From Galaxea fascicularis (lineage: Eukaryota > Cnidaria > Anthozoa > Scleractinia > Euphylliidae), in contig OX419345.1 of the NCBI GenBank assembly GCA_948470475.1, positions 21,106,859-21,170,858 of the forward strand: a DNA stretch of 64,000 nucleotides, written 5' to 3'. Shown here one piece after another: positions 47,701-60,176 of the stretch. The notes under the pieces are model-generated. The model saw only the letters and a list, made by a program, of their open reading frames with translations. It was not told where the DNA came from and searched no databases. Position 1 is the stretch's first letter. Every line of letters begins with the position of its first letter. Both the position numbers and the translations under genes were made by a program.

Positions 47701-50700
47701 GTGGTCCCCCCTTTGGGTTTTGGTCAAAATTTCAACTATGCTAAAATCTTGCACACAGCTTAAATAAGAATAGAAATCAAGTTTGCGGAGTTCTTGGAAG
47801 CATTTAGACATGATTTCTAGGTTGCTTTTTCAAGTAGGCAAAGTTTAAGCCAAATTCAAAATTTGACTCAAAAGCATGTGGTCCCCCCTTTGGGTTTTGG
47901 TCAAAATTTCAACTTTGCTAAAATCTTGCACACAGCTCAAATAAGAATAGAAATCAAGTTTGCGGAGTTCTTGGAAGCATTTAGACATGATTTCTAGGTT
48001 GCTTTTACAACTAGGCAAAGTTTAAGCCAAATTGAAAATTTGACTCAAAAGCATGTGGTCCCCCCTTTGGGTTTTGGTCAAAATTTCAACTTTGCTAAAA
48101 TCTTGCAGACAGCTCAAATAAGAATAGAAATCAAGTTTGCGGAGTTCTTGGAAGTATTTAGACATGATTTCTAGGTTGCTTTTTCAAGTAGGCAAAGTTT
48201 AAGCCAAATTCAAAATTTGACTCAAAAGGATGTGGTCCCCCCTTTGGGTTTTGGTCAAAATTTCAACTTTGCTAAAATCTTGCAGACAGCTCAAATAAGA
48301 ATAGAAATCAAGTTTGCGGATTTCTTGGAAGCATTTAGACATGATTTCTAGGTTGCTTTTTCAAGTAGGCAAAGTTTAAGCCAAATTCAAAATTTGACTC
48401 AAAAGCATGTGGTCCCCCCTTTGGGTTTTGGTCAAAATTTCAACTTTGCTAAAATCTTGCACACAGCTCAAATAAGAATAGAAATCAAGTTTGCGAAGTT
48501 CTTGGAAGCATTTAGACATGATTTCTAGGTTGCTTTTTCAAGTAGGCAAAGTTTAAGCCAAATTCAAAATTTGACTCAAAAGCATGTGGTCCCCCCTTTG
48601 GGTTTTGGTCAAAATTTCAACTTTGCTAAAATCTTGCAGACAGCTCAAATAAGAATAGAAATCAAGTTTGCGGAGTTCTTGGAAGCATTTAGACATGATT
48701 TCTAGGTTGCTTTTTCAAGTAGGCAAAGTTTAAGCCAAATTCAAAATTTGACTCAAAAGCATGTGGTCCCCCCTTTGGGTTTTGGTCAAAATTTCAACTA
48801 TGCTAAAATCTTGGACACAGCTCAAATAAGAATAGAAATCAAGTTTGCGGAGTTCTTGGAAGCATTTAGACATGATTTCTAGGTTGCTTTTTCAAGTAGG
48901 CAAAGTTTAAGCCAAATTCAAAATTTGACTCAAAAGCATGTGGTCCCCCCTTTGGGTTTTGGTCAAAATTTCAACTTTGCTAAAATCTTGCACACAGCTC
49001 AAATAAGAATAGAAATCAAGTTTGCGGAGTTCTTGGAAGCATTTAGACATGATTTCTAGGTTGCTTTTACAACTAGGCAAAGTTTAAGCCAAATTGAAAA
49101 TTTGACTCAAAAGCATGTGGTCCCCCCTTTGGGTTTTGGTCAAAATTTCAACTTTGCTAAAATCTTGCAGACAGCTCAAATAAGAATAGAAATCAAGTTT
49201 GCGGAGTTCTTGGAAGCATTTAGACATGATTTCTAGGTTGCTTTTTCAAGTAGGCAAAGTTTAAGCCAAATTCAAAATTTGACTCAAAAGCATGTGGTCC
49301 CCCCTTTGGGTTTTGGTCAAAATTTCAACTTTGCTAAAATCTTGCAGACAGCTCAAATAAGAATAGAAATCAAGTTTGCGGATTTCTTGGAAGCATTTAG
49401 ACATGATTTCTAGGTTGCTTTTTCAAGTAGGCAAAGTTTAAGCCAAATTCAAAATTTGACTCAAAAGCATGTGGTCCCCCCTTTGGGTTTTGGTCAAAAT
49501 TTCAACTTTGCTAAAATCTTGCAGACAGCTCAAATAAGAATAGAAATCAAGTTTGCGGAGTTCTTGGAAGCATTTAGACATGATTTCTAGGTTGCTTTTT
49601 CAAGTAGGCAAAGTTTAAGCCAAATTCAAAATTTGACTCAAAAGCATGTGGTCCCCCCTTTGGGTTTTGGTCAAAATTTCAACTTTGCTAAAATCTTGGA
49701 CACAGCTCAAATAAGAATAGAAATCAAGTTTGCGGAGTTCTTGGAAGCATTTAGACATGATTTCTAGGTTGCTTTTTCAAGTAGGCAAAGTTTAAGCCAA
49801 ATTCAAAATTTGACTCAAAAGCATGTGGTCCCCCCTTTGGGTTTTGGTTAAAATTTCAACTTTGCTAAAATCTTGCACACAGCTCAAATAAGAATAGAAA
49901 TCAAGTTTGCGGAGTTCTTGGAAGCATTTAGACATGATTTCTAGGTTGCTTTTTCAAGTAGGCAAAGTTTAAGCCAAATTCAAAATTTGACTCAAAAGCA
50001 TGTGGTCCCCCCTTTGGGTTTTGGTCAAAATTTCAACTTTGCTAAAATCTTGCACACAGCTCAAATAAGAATAGAAATCAAGTTTGCGGAGTTCTTGGAA
50101 GCATTTAGACATGATTTCTAGGTTGCTTTTTCAAGTAGGCAAAGTTTAAGCCAAATTCAAAATTTGACTCAAAAGCATGTGGTCCCCCCTTTGGGTTTTG
50201 GTCAAAATTTCAACTTTGCTAAAATCTTGGACACAGCTCAAATAAGAATAGAAATCAAGTTTGCGGAGTTCTTGGAAGCATTTAGACATGATTCTAGGTT
50301 GCTTTTTCAAGTAGGCAAAGTTTAAGCCAAATTCAAAATTTGACTCAAAAGCATCTGGTCCCCCCTTTGGGTTTTGGTCAAAATTTCAACTTTGCTAAAA
50401 TCTTGCACACAGCTTAAATAAGAATAGAAATCAAGTTTGCGGAGTTCTTGGAAGCATTTAGACATGATTTCTAGGTTGCTTTTTCAAGTAGGCAAAGTTT
50501 AAGCCAAATTCAAAATTTGACTCAAAAGCATGTGGTCCCCCCTTTGGGTTTTGGTTAAAATTTCAACTTTGCTAAAATCTTGCACACAGCTCAAATAAGA
50601 ATAGAAATCAAGTTTGCGGAGTTCTTGGAAGCATTTAGACATGATTTCTAGGTTGCTTTTTCAAGTAGGCAAAGTTTAAGCCAAATTCAAAATTTGACTC

Positions 50701-51682
50701 AAAAGCATGTGGTCCCCCCTTTGGGTTTTGGTCAAAATTTCAACTTTGCTAAAATCTTGCAGACAGCTCAAATAAGAATAGAAATCAAGTTTGCGGATTT
50801 CTTGGAAGCATTTAGACACGATTTCTAGGTTCCTTTTTCAAGTAGGCAAAGTTTAAGCCAAATTCAAAATTTGACTCAAAAGCATGTGGTCCCCCCTTTG
50901 GGTTTTGGTCAAAATTTCAACTTTGCTAAAATCTTGCAGACAGCTCAAATAAGAATAGAAATCAAGTTTGCGGAGTTCTTGGAAGCATTTAGACACGATT
51001 TCTAGGTTCCTTTTTCAAGTAGGCAAAGTTTAAGCCAAATTCAAAATTTGACTCAAAAGCATGTGGTCCCCCCTTTGGGTTTTGGTCAAAATTTCAACTT
51101 TGCTAAAATCTTGGACACAGCTCAAATAAGAATAGAAATCAAGTTTGCGGAGTTCTTGGAAGCATTTAGACATGATTTCTAGGTTGCTTTTTCAAGTAGG
51201 CAAAGTTTAAGCCAAATTCAAAATTTGACTCAAAAGCATGTGGTCCCCCCTTTGGGTTTTGGTTAAAATTTCAACTTTGCTAAAATCTTGCACACAGCTT
51301 AAATAAGAATAGAAATCAAGTTTGCGGAGTTCTTGGAAGCATTTAGACATGATTTCTAGGTTGCTTTTTCAAGTAGGCAAAGTTTAAGCCAAATTCAAAA
51401 TTTGACTCAAAAGCATGTGGTCCCCCCTTTGGGTTTTGGTTAAAATTTCAACTTTGCTAAAATCTTGCACACAGCTCAAATAAGAATAGAAATCAAGTTT
51501 GCGGAGTTCTTGGAAGCATTTAGACATGATTTCTAGGTTGCTTTTTCAAGTAGGCAAAGTTTAAGCCAAATTCAAAATTTGACTCAAAAGCATGTGGTCC
51601 CCCCTTTGGGTTTTGGTCAAAATTTCAACTTTGCTAAAATCTTGCACACAGCTCAAATAAGAATAGAAATCAAGTTTGCGGA
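44781..51682 (+). repeat. Block Q1: 39-monomer unit, first tandem copy (6,902 bp)
   Basis: 39 monomers, one lacking a base (near 50291). Marks in order: CCCTCC (45051); CAGCTTAAATAAG; GAGTTCTAGG; TTACAACTAGG (45883) with AATAATAATAG; four further CAGACAG monomers; GGCAAACTTTAAG with TTCTAAATTTG; TTGGTGAAAATT; GTGGTTCCCCC; CTATGC; TTACAACTAGG (48007); GAAGTATTTAG; AAAAGGATG; GATTTCTTGG; GCGAAGTTC; TTACAACTAGG (49069); GGTTAAAATT; CATGATTCTAGG with GCATCTGG; and two GACACGATTTC monomers with GGTTCC. All recur in the same order 6,902 bp to the right. The left limit is set between the CCCTCC at 44697 and that at 45051. Confidence 0.95.
50291..50292 (+). other. 1-bp deletion, CATGATTCTAGG (in Q1)
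   Basis: One T is missing from CATGATTTCTAGG. The same deletion is at 57193 in Q2, and again near 58787 in the next block. In the first two the monomer also has GCATCTGG further on; the third lacks that change. Confidence 0.93.
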
Positions 51683-54600
51683 GTTCTTGGAAGCATTTAG
51701 ACATGATTTCTAGGTTGCTTTTTCAAGTAGGCAAAGTTTAAGCCAAATTCAAAATTTGACTCAAAAGCATGTGGTCCCCCCTTTGGGTTTTGGTCAAAAT
51801 TTCAACTTTGCTAAAATCTTGCACACAGCTCAAATAAGAATAGAAATCAAGTTTGCGGAGTTCTTGGAAGCATTTAGACATGATTTCTAGGTTGCTTTTT
51901 CAAGTAGGCAAAGTTTAAGCCAAATTCAAAATTTGACTCAAAAGCATGTGGTCCCTCCTTTGGGTTTTGGTCAAAATTTCAACTTTGCTAAAATCTTGCA
52001 CACAGCTCAAATAAGAATAGAAATCAAGTTTGCGGAGTTCTTGGAAGCATTTAGACATGATTTCTAGGTTGCTTTTTCAAGTAGGCAAAGTTTAAGCCAA
52101 ATTCAAAATTTGACTCAAAAGCATGTGGTCCCCCCTTTGGGTTTTGGTCAAAATTTCAACTTTGCTAAAATCTTGCACACAGCTTAAATAAGAATAGAAA
52201 TCAAGTTTGCGGAGTTCTTGGAAGCATTTAGACATGAGTTCTAGGTTGCTTTTTCAAGTAGGCAAAGTTTAAGCCAAATTGAAAATTTGACTCAAAAGCA
52301 TGTGGTCCCCCCTTTGGGTTTTGGTCAAAATTTCAACTTTGCTAAAATCTTGCACACAGCTCAAATAAGAATAGAAATCAAGTTTGCGGAGTTCTTGGAA
52401 GCATTTAGACATGATTTCTAGGTTGCTTTTTCAAGTAGGCAAAGTTTAAGCCAAATTCAAAATTTGACTCAAAAGCATGTGGTCCCCCCTTTGGGTTTTG
52501 GTCAAAATTTCAACTTTGCTAAAATCTTGGACACAGCTCAAATAAGAATAGAAATCAAGTTTGCGGAGTTCTTGGAAGCATTTAGACATGATTTCTAGGT
52601 TGCTTTTTCAAGTAGGCAAAGTTTAAGCCAAATTCAAAATTTGACTCAAAAGCATGTGGTCCCCCCTTTGGGTTTTGGTCAAAATTTCAACTTTGCTAAA
52701 ATCTTGCACACAGCTCAAATAAGAATAGAAATCAAGTTTGCGGAGTTCTTGGAAGCATTTAGACATGATTTCTAGGTTGCTTTTACAACTAGGCAAAGTT
52801 TAAGCCAAATTGAAAATTTGACTCAAAAGCATGTGGTCCCCCCTTTGGGTTTTGGTCAAAATTTCAACTTTGCTAAAATCTTGCAGACAGCTCAAATAAT
52901 AATAGAAATCAAGTTTGCGGAGTTCTTGGAAGCATTTAGACATGATTTCTAGGTTGCTTTTTCAAGTAGGCAAAGTTTAAGCCAAATTCAAAATTTGACT
53001 CAAAAGCATGTGGTCCCCCCTTTGGGTTTTGGTCAAAATTTCAACTTTGCTAAAATCTTGCAGACAGCTCAAATAAGAATAGAAATCAAGTTTGCGGAGT
53101 TCTTGGAAGCATTTAGACATGATTTCTAGGTTGCTTTTTCAAGTAGGCAAAGTTTAAGCCAAATTCAAAATTTGACTCAAAAGCATGTGGTCCCCCCTTT
53201 GGGTTTTGGTCAAAATTTCAACTTTGCTAAAATCTTGCAGACAGCTCAAATAAGAATAGAAATCAAGTTTGCGGAGTTCTTGGAAGCATTTAGACATGAT
53301 TTCTAGGTTGCTTTTTCAAGTAGGCAAAGTTTAAGCCAAATTCAAAATTTGACTCAAAAGCATGTGGTCCCCCCTTTGGGTTTTGGTCAAAATTTCAACT
53401 TTGCTAAAATCTTGCAGACAGCTCAAATAAGAATAGAAATCAAGTTTGCGGAGTTCTTGGAAGCATTTAGACATGATTTCTAGGTTGCTTTTTCAAGTAG
53501 GCAAAGTTTAAGCCAAATTCAAAATTTGACTCAAAAGCATGTGGTCCCCCCTTTGGGTTTTGGTCAAAATTTCAACTTTGCTAAAATCTTGCAGACAGCT
53601 CAAATAAGAATAGAAATCAAGTTTGCGGAGTTCTTGGAAGCATTTAGACATGATTTCTAGGTTGCTTTTTCAAGTAGGCAAAGTTTAAGCCAAATTCAAA
53701 ATTTGACTCAAAAGCATGTGGTCCCCCCTTTGGGTTTTGGTCAAAATTTCAACTTTGCTAAAATCTTGCACACAGCTCAAATAAGAATAGAAATCAAGTT
53801 TGCGGAGTTCTTGGAAGCATTTAGACATGATTTCTAGGTTGCTTTTTCAAGTAGGCAAACTTTAAGCCAAATTCTAAATTTGACTCAAAAGCATGTGGTC
53901 CCCCCTTTGGGTTTTGGTCAAAATTTCAACTTTGCTAAAATCTTGCACACAGCTTAAATAAGAATAGAAATCAAGTTTGCGGAGTTCTTGGAAGCATTTA
54001 GACATGATTTCTAGGTTGCTTTTTCAAGTAGGCAAAGTTTAAGCCAAATTCAAAATTTGACTCAAAAGCATGTGGTCCCCCCTTTGGGTTTTGGTGAAAA
54101 TTTCAACTTTGCTAAAATCTTGCACACAGCTCAAATAAGAATAGAAATCAAGTTTGCGGAGTTCTTGGAAGCATTTAGACATGATTTCTAGGTTGCTTTT
54201 TCAAGTAGGCAAAGTTTAAGCCAAATTCAAAATTTGACTCAAAAGCATGTGGTTCCCCCTTTGGGTTTTGGTCAAAATTTCAACTTTGCTAAAATCTTGC
54301 ACACAGCTCAAATAAGAATAGAAATCAAGTTTGCGGAGTTCTTGGAAGCATTTAGACATGATTTCTAGGTTGCTTTTTCAAGTAGGCAAAGTTTAAGCCA
54401 AATTCAAAATTTGACTCAAAAGCATGTGGTCCCCCCTTTGGGTTTTGGTCAAAATTTCAACTTTGCTAAAATCTTGGACACAGCTCAAATAAGAATAGAA
54501 ATCAAGTTTGCGGAGTTCTTGGAAGCATTTAGACATGATTTCTAGGTTGCTTTTTCAAGTAGGCAAAGTTTAAGCCAAATTCAAAATTTGACTCAAAAGC

Positions 54601-57600
54601 ATGTGGTCCCCCCTTTGGGTTTTGGTCAAAATTTCAACTATGCTAAAATCTTGCACACAGCTTAAATAAGAATAGAAATCAAGTTTGCGGAGTTCTTGGA
54701 AGCATTTAGACATGATTTCTAGGTTGCTTTTTCAAGTAGGCAAAGTTTAAGCCAAATTCAAAATTTGACTCAAAAGCATGTGGTCCCCCCTTTGGGTTTT
54801 GGTCAAAATTTCAACTTTGCTAAAATCTTGCACACAGCTCAAATAAGAATAGAAATCAAGTTTGCAGAGTTCTTGGAAGCATTTAGACATGATTTCTAGG
54901 TTGCTTTTACAACTAGGCAAAGTTTAAGCCAAATTGAAAATTTGACTCAAAAGCATGTGGTCCCCCCTTTGGGTTTTGGTCAAAATTTCAACTTTGCTAA
55001 AATCTTGCAGACAGCTCAAATAAGAATAGAAATCAAGTTTGCGGAGTTCTTGGAAGTATTTAGACATGATTTCTAGGTTGCTTTTTCAAGTAGGCAAAGT
55101 TTAAGCCAAATTCAAAATTTGACTCAAAAGGATGTGGTCCCCCCTTTGGGTTTTGGTCAAAATTTCAACTTTGCTAAAATCTTGCAGACAGCTCAAATAA
55201 GAATAGAAATCAAGTTTGCGGATTTCTTGGAAGCATTTAGACATGATTTCTAGGTTGCTTTTTCAAGTAGGCAAAGTTTAAGCCAAATTCAAAATTTGAC
55301 TCAAAAGCATGTGGTCCCCCCTTTGGGTTTTGGTCAAAATTTCAACTTTGCTAAAATCTTGCACACAGCTCAAATAAGAATAGAAATCAAGTTTGCGAAG
55401 TTCTTGGAAGCATTTAGACATGATTTCTAGGTTGCTTTTTCAAGTAGGCAAAGTTTAAGCCAAATTCAAAATTTGACTCAAAAGCATGTGGTCCCCCCTT
55501 TGGGTTTTGGTCAAAATTTCAACTTTGCTAAAATCTTGCAGACAGCTCAAATAAGAATAGAAATCAAGTTTGCGGAGTTCTTGGAAGCATTTAGACATGA
55601 TTTCTAGGTTGCTTTTTCAAGTAGGCAAAGTTTAAGCCAAATTCAAAATTTGACTCAAAAGCATGTGGTCCCCCCTTTGGGTTTTGGTCAAAATTTCAAC
55701 TATGCTAAAATCTTGGACACAGCTCAAATAAGAATAGAAATCAAGTTTGCGGAGTTCTTGGAAGCATTTAGACATGATTTCTAGGTTGCTTTTTCAAGTA
55801 GGCAAAGTTTAAGCCAAATTCAAAATTTGACTCAAAAGCATGTGGTCCCCCCTTTGGGTTTTGGTCAAAATTTCAACTTTGCTAAAATCTTGCACACAGC
55901 TCAAATAAGAATAGAAATCAAGTTTGCGGAGTTCTTGGAAGCATTTAGACATGATTTCTAGGTTGCTTTTACAACTAGGCAAAGTTTAAGCCAAATTGAA
56001 AATTTGACTCAAAAGCATGTGGTCCCCCCTTTGGGTTTTGGTCAAAATTTCAACTTTGCTAAAATCTTGCAGACAGCTCAAATAAGAATAGAAATCAAGT
56101 TTGCGGAGTTCTTGGAAGCATTTAGACATGATTTCTAGGTTGCTTTTTCAAGTAGGCAAAGTTTAAGCCAAATTCAAAATTTGACTCAAAAGCATGTGGT
56201 CCCCCCTTTGGGTTTTGGTCAAAATTTCAACTTTGCTAAAATCTTGCAGACAGCTCAAATAAGAATAGAAATCAAGTTTGCGGATTTCTTGGAAGCATTT
56301 AGACATGATTTCTAGGTTGCTTTTTCAAGTAGGCAAAGTTTAAGCCAAATTCAAAATTTGACTCAAAAGCATGTGGTCCCCCCTTTGGGTTTTGGTCAAA
56401 ATTTCAACTTTGCTAAAATCTTGCAGACAGCTCAAATAAGAATAGAAATCAAGTTTGCGGAGTTCTTGGAAGCATTTAGACATGATTTCTAGGTTGCTTT
56501 TTCAAGTAGGCAAAGTTTAAGCCAAATTCAAAATTTGACTCAAAAGCATGTGGTCCCCCCTTTGGGTTTTGGTCAAAATTTCAACTTTGCTAAAATCTTG
56601 GACACAGCTCAAATAAGAATAGAAATCAAGTTTGCGGAGTTCTTGGAAGCATTTAGACATGATTTCTAGGTTGCTTTTTCAAGTAGGCAAAGTTTAAGCC
56701 AAATTCAAAATTTGACTCAAAAGCATGTGGTCCCCCCTTTGGGTTTTGGTTAAAATTTCAACTTTGCTAAAATCTTGCACACAGCTCAAATAAGAATAGA
56801 AATCAAGTTTGCGGAGTTCTTGGAAGCATTTAGACATGATTTCTAGGTTGCTTTTTCAAGTAGGCAAAGTTTAAGCCAAATTCAAAATTTGACTCAAAAG
56901 CATGTGGTCCCCCCTTTGGGTTTTGGTCAAAATTTCAACTTTGCTAAAATCTTGCACACAGCTCAAATAAGAATAGAAATCAAGTTTGCGGAGTTCTTGG
57001 AAGCATTTAGACATGATTTCTAGGTTGCTTTTTCAAGTAGGCAAAGTTTAAGCCAAATTCAAAATTTGACTCAAAAGCATGTGGTCCCCCCTTTGGGTTT
57101 TGGTCAAAATTTCAACTTTGCTAAAATCTTGGACACAGCTCAAATAAGAATAGAAATCAAGTTTGCGGAGTTCTTGGAAGCATTTAGACATGATTCTAGG
57201 TTGCTTTTTCAAGTAGGCAAAGTTTAAGCCAAATTCAAAATTTGACTCAAAAGCATCTGGTCCCCCCTTTGGGTTTTGGTCAAAATTTCAACTTTGCTAA
57301 AATCTTGCACACAGCTTAAATAAGAATAGAAATCAAGTTTGCGGAGTTCTTGGAAGCATTTAGACATGATTTCTAGGTTGCTTTTTCAAGTAGGCAAAGT
57401 TTAAGCCAAATTCAAAATTTGACTCAAAAGCATGTGGTCCCCCCTTTGGGTTTTGGTTAAAATTTCAACTTTGCTAAAATCTTGCACACAGCTCAAATAA
57501 GAATAGAAATCAAGTTTGCGGAGTTCTTGGAAGCATTTAGACATGATTTCTAGGTTGCTTTTTCAAGTAGGCAAAGTTTAAGCCAAATTCAAAATTTGAC

Positions 57601-58584
57601 TCAAAAGCATGTGGTCCCCCCTTTGGGTTTTGGTCAAAATTTCAACTTTGCTAAAATCTTGCAGACAGCTCAAATAAGAATAGAAATCAAGTTTGCGGAT
57701 TTCTTGGAAGCATTTAGACACGATTTCTAGGTTCCTTTTTCAAGTAGGCAAAGTTTAAGCCAAATTCAAAATTTGACTCAAAAGCATGTGGTCCCCCCTT
57801 TGGGTTTTGGTCAAAATTTCAACTTTGCTAAAATCTTGCAGACAGCTCAAATAAGAATAGAAATCAAGTTTGCGGAGTTCTTGGAAGCATTTAGACACGA
57901 TTTCTAGGTTCCTTTTTCAAGTAGGCAAAGTTTAAGCCAAATTCAAAATTTGACTCAAAAGCATGTGGTCCCCCCTTTGGGTTTTGGTCAAAATTTCAAC
58001 TTTGCTAAAATCTTGGACACAGCTCAAATAAGAATAGAAATCAAGTTTGCGGAGTTCTTGGAAGCATTTAGACATGATTTCTAGGTTGCTTTTTCAAGTA
58101 GGCAAAGTTTAAGCCAAATTCAAAATTTGACTCAAAAGCATGTGGTCCCCCCTTTGGGTTTTGGTTAAAATTTCAACTTTGCTAAAATCTTGCACACAGC
58201 TTAAATAAGAATAGAAATCAAGTTTGCGGAGTTCTTGGAAGCATTTAGACATGATTTCTAGGTTGCTTTTTCAAGTAGGCAAAGTTTAAGCCAAATTCAA
58301 AATTTGACTCAAAAGCATGTGGTCCCCCCTTTGGGTTTTGGTTAAAATTTCAACTTTGCTAAAATCTTGCACACAGCTCAAATAAGAATAGAAATCAAGT
58401 TTGCGGAGTTCTTGGAAGCATTTAGACATGATTTCTAGGTTGCTTTTTCAAGTAGGCAAAGTTTAAGCCAAATTCAAAATTTGACTCAAAAGCATGTGGT
58501 CCCCCCTTTGGGTTTTGGTCAAAATTTCAACTTTGCTAAAATCTTGCACACAGCTCAAATAAGAATAGAAATCAAGTTTGCGGA
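51683..58584 (+). repeat. Block Q2: 39-monomer unit, second tandem copy (6,902 bp)
   Basis: Each diagnostic variant of Q1 is present here at +6,902, including its 1-bp deletion (50291 to 57193). The single difference I found is GCAGAGTTC at 54866 (A) against GCGGAGTTC at 47964 (G). Homology stops between 58546 and 58724, where Q2 is followed by GGACAC while Q1 is followed by GCACAC. Limits on both sides agree with one tandem duplication event. The almost complete identity means it is very recent, kept identical by exchange, or an assembly duplicate. Confidence 0.95.
57193..57194 (+). other. 1-bp deletion, CATGATTCTAGG (in Q2)
   Basis: This is the exact counterpart of the deletion at 50291, 6,902 bp away and in the same monomer context (GCATCTGG and CAGCTTAAATAAG follow). 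Confidence 0.93.
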
Positions 58585-59114
58585 GTTCTTGGAAGCATTT
58601 AGACATGATTTCTAGGTTGCTTTTTCAAGTAGGCAAAGTTTAAGCCAAATTCAAAATTTGACTCAAAAGCATGTGGTCCCCCCTTTGGGTTTTGGTCAAA
58701 ATTTCAACTTTGCTAAAATCTTGGACACAGCTCAAATAAGAATAGAAATCAAGTTTGCGGAGTTCTTGGAAGCATTTAGACATGATTCTAGGTTGCTTTT
58801 TCAAGTAGGCAAAGTTTAAGCCAAATTCAAAATTTGACTCAAAAGCATGTGGTCCCCCCTTTGGGTTTTGGTCAAAATTTCAACTTTGCTAAAATCTTGC
58901 ACACAGCTCAAATAAGAATAGAAATCAAGTTTGCAGAGTTCTTGGAAGCATTTAGACATGATTTCTAGGTTGCTTTTTCAAGTAGGCAAAGTTTAAGCCA
59001 AATTCAAAATTTGACTCAAAAGCATGTGGTCCCCCCTTTGGGTTTTGGTCAAAATTTCAACTTTGCTAAAATCTTGCACACAGCTCAAATAAGAATAGAA
59101 ATCAAGTTTGCGGA
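58585..59114 (+). repeat. Junction segment after Q2 (3 monomers)
   Basis: Three monomers: a GGACAC monomer, one lacking a T (CATGATTCTAGG near 58787), and a plain one. The GGACAC-then-deletion order resembles the stretch exactly nine monomers (1,593 bp) earlier in Q2, but without GCATCTGG. GCAGAGTTC near 58935 is shared with 54866 in Q2. The segment looks like a patchwork of Q-derived monomers. Confidence 0.72.
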
Positions 59115-60176
59115 GTTCTTGGAAGCATTTAGACATGATTTCTAGGTTGCTTTTTCAAGTAGGCAAAGTTTAAGCCAAATTCAAAATTTGACTCAAAAGC
59201 ATGTGGTCCCCCCTTTGGGTTTTGGTCAAAATTTCAACTTTGCTAAAATCTTGCACACAGCTCAAATAAGAATAGAAATCAAGTTTGCGGAGTTCTTGGA
59301 AGCATTTAGACATGATTTCTACGTTGCTTTTTCAAGTAGGCAAAGTTTAAGCCAAATTCAAAATTTGACTCAAAAGCATGTGTACCCCCCTTTGGGTTTT
59401 GGTCAAAATTTCAACTTTGCTAAAATCTTTCAGACACCTCAAATAAGAATAGAAATCAAGTTTGCGGAGTTCTTGGAAGCATTTAGACATGATTTCTAGG
59501 TTGCTTTTTCAAGTAGGCAAAGTTTAAGCCAAATTCAAAATTTGACTCAAAAGCATGTGGTCCCCCCTTTGGGTTTTGGTCAAAATTTCAACTTTGCTAA
59601 AATCTTGGACACAGCTCAAATAAGAATAGAAATCAAGTTTGCGGAGTTCTTGGAAGCATTTAGACATGATTTCTACGTTGCTTTTTCAAGTAGGCAAAGT
59701 TTAAGCCAAATTCAAAATTTGACTCAAAAGCATGTGTACCCCCCTTTGGGTTTTGGTCAAAATTTCAACTTTGCTAAAATCTTGCAGACAGCTCAAATAA
59801 GAATAGAAATCAAGTTTGCGGAGTTCTTGGAAGCATTTAGACATGATTTCTAGGTTGCTTTTTCAAGTAGGCAAAGTTTAAGCCAAATTCAAAATTTGAC
59901 TCAAAAGCATGTGGTCCCCCCTTTGGGTTTTGGTCAAAATTTCAACTTTGCTAAAATCTTGCACACAGCTCAAATAAGAATAGAAATCAAGTTTGCGGAG
60001 TTCTTGGAAGCATTTAGACATGATTTCTACGTTGCTTTTTCAAGTAGGCAAAGTTTAAGCCAAATTCAAAATTTGACTCAAAAGCATGTGTACCCCCCTT
60101 TGGGTTTTGGTCAAAATTTCAACTTTGCTAAAATCTTGCACACAGCTCAAATAAGAATAGAAATCAAGTTTGCGGA
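59115..60176 (+). repeat. Dimeric HOR, three copies of 354 bp
   Basis: Three copies start at 59115, 59469 and 59823. In each, the first monomer is ordinary (GGTTGC, GTGGTCC), and the second has TTCTACG with GACATG (not GATATG) plus GTGTACCCCCC in place of GTGGTCCCCCC. GTGTACC occurs nowhere else in the window. The copies differ at the 140-142 site, and the first has a private TTTCAGACACCTC near 59429. The TAC change opens the reading frame, giving three 103-codon by-product frames. Confidence 0.93.
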
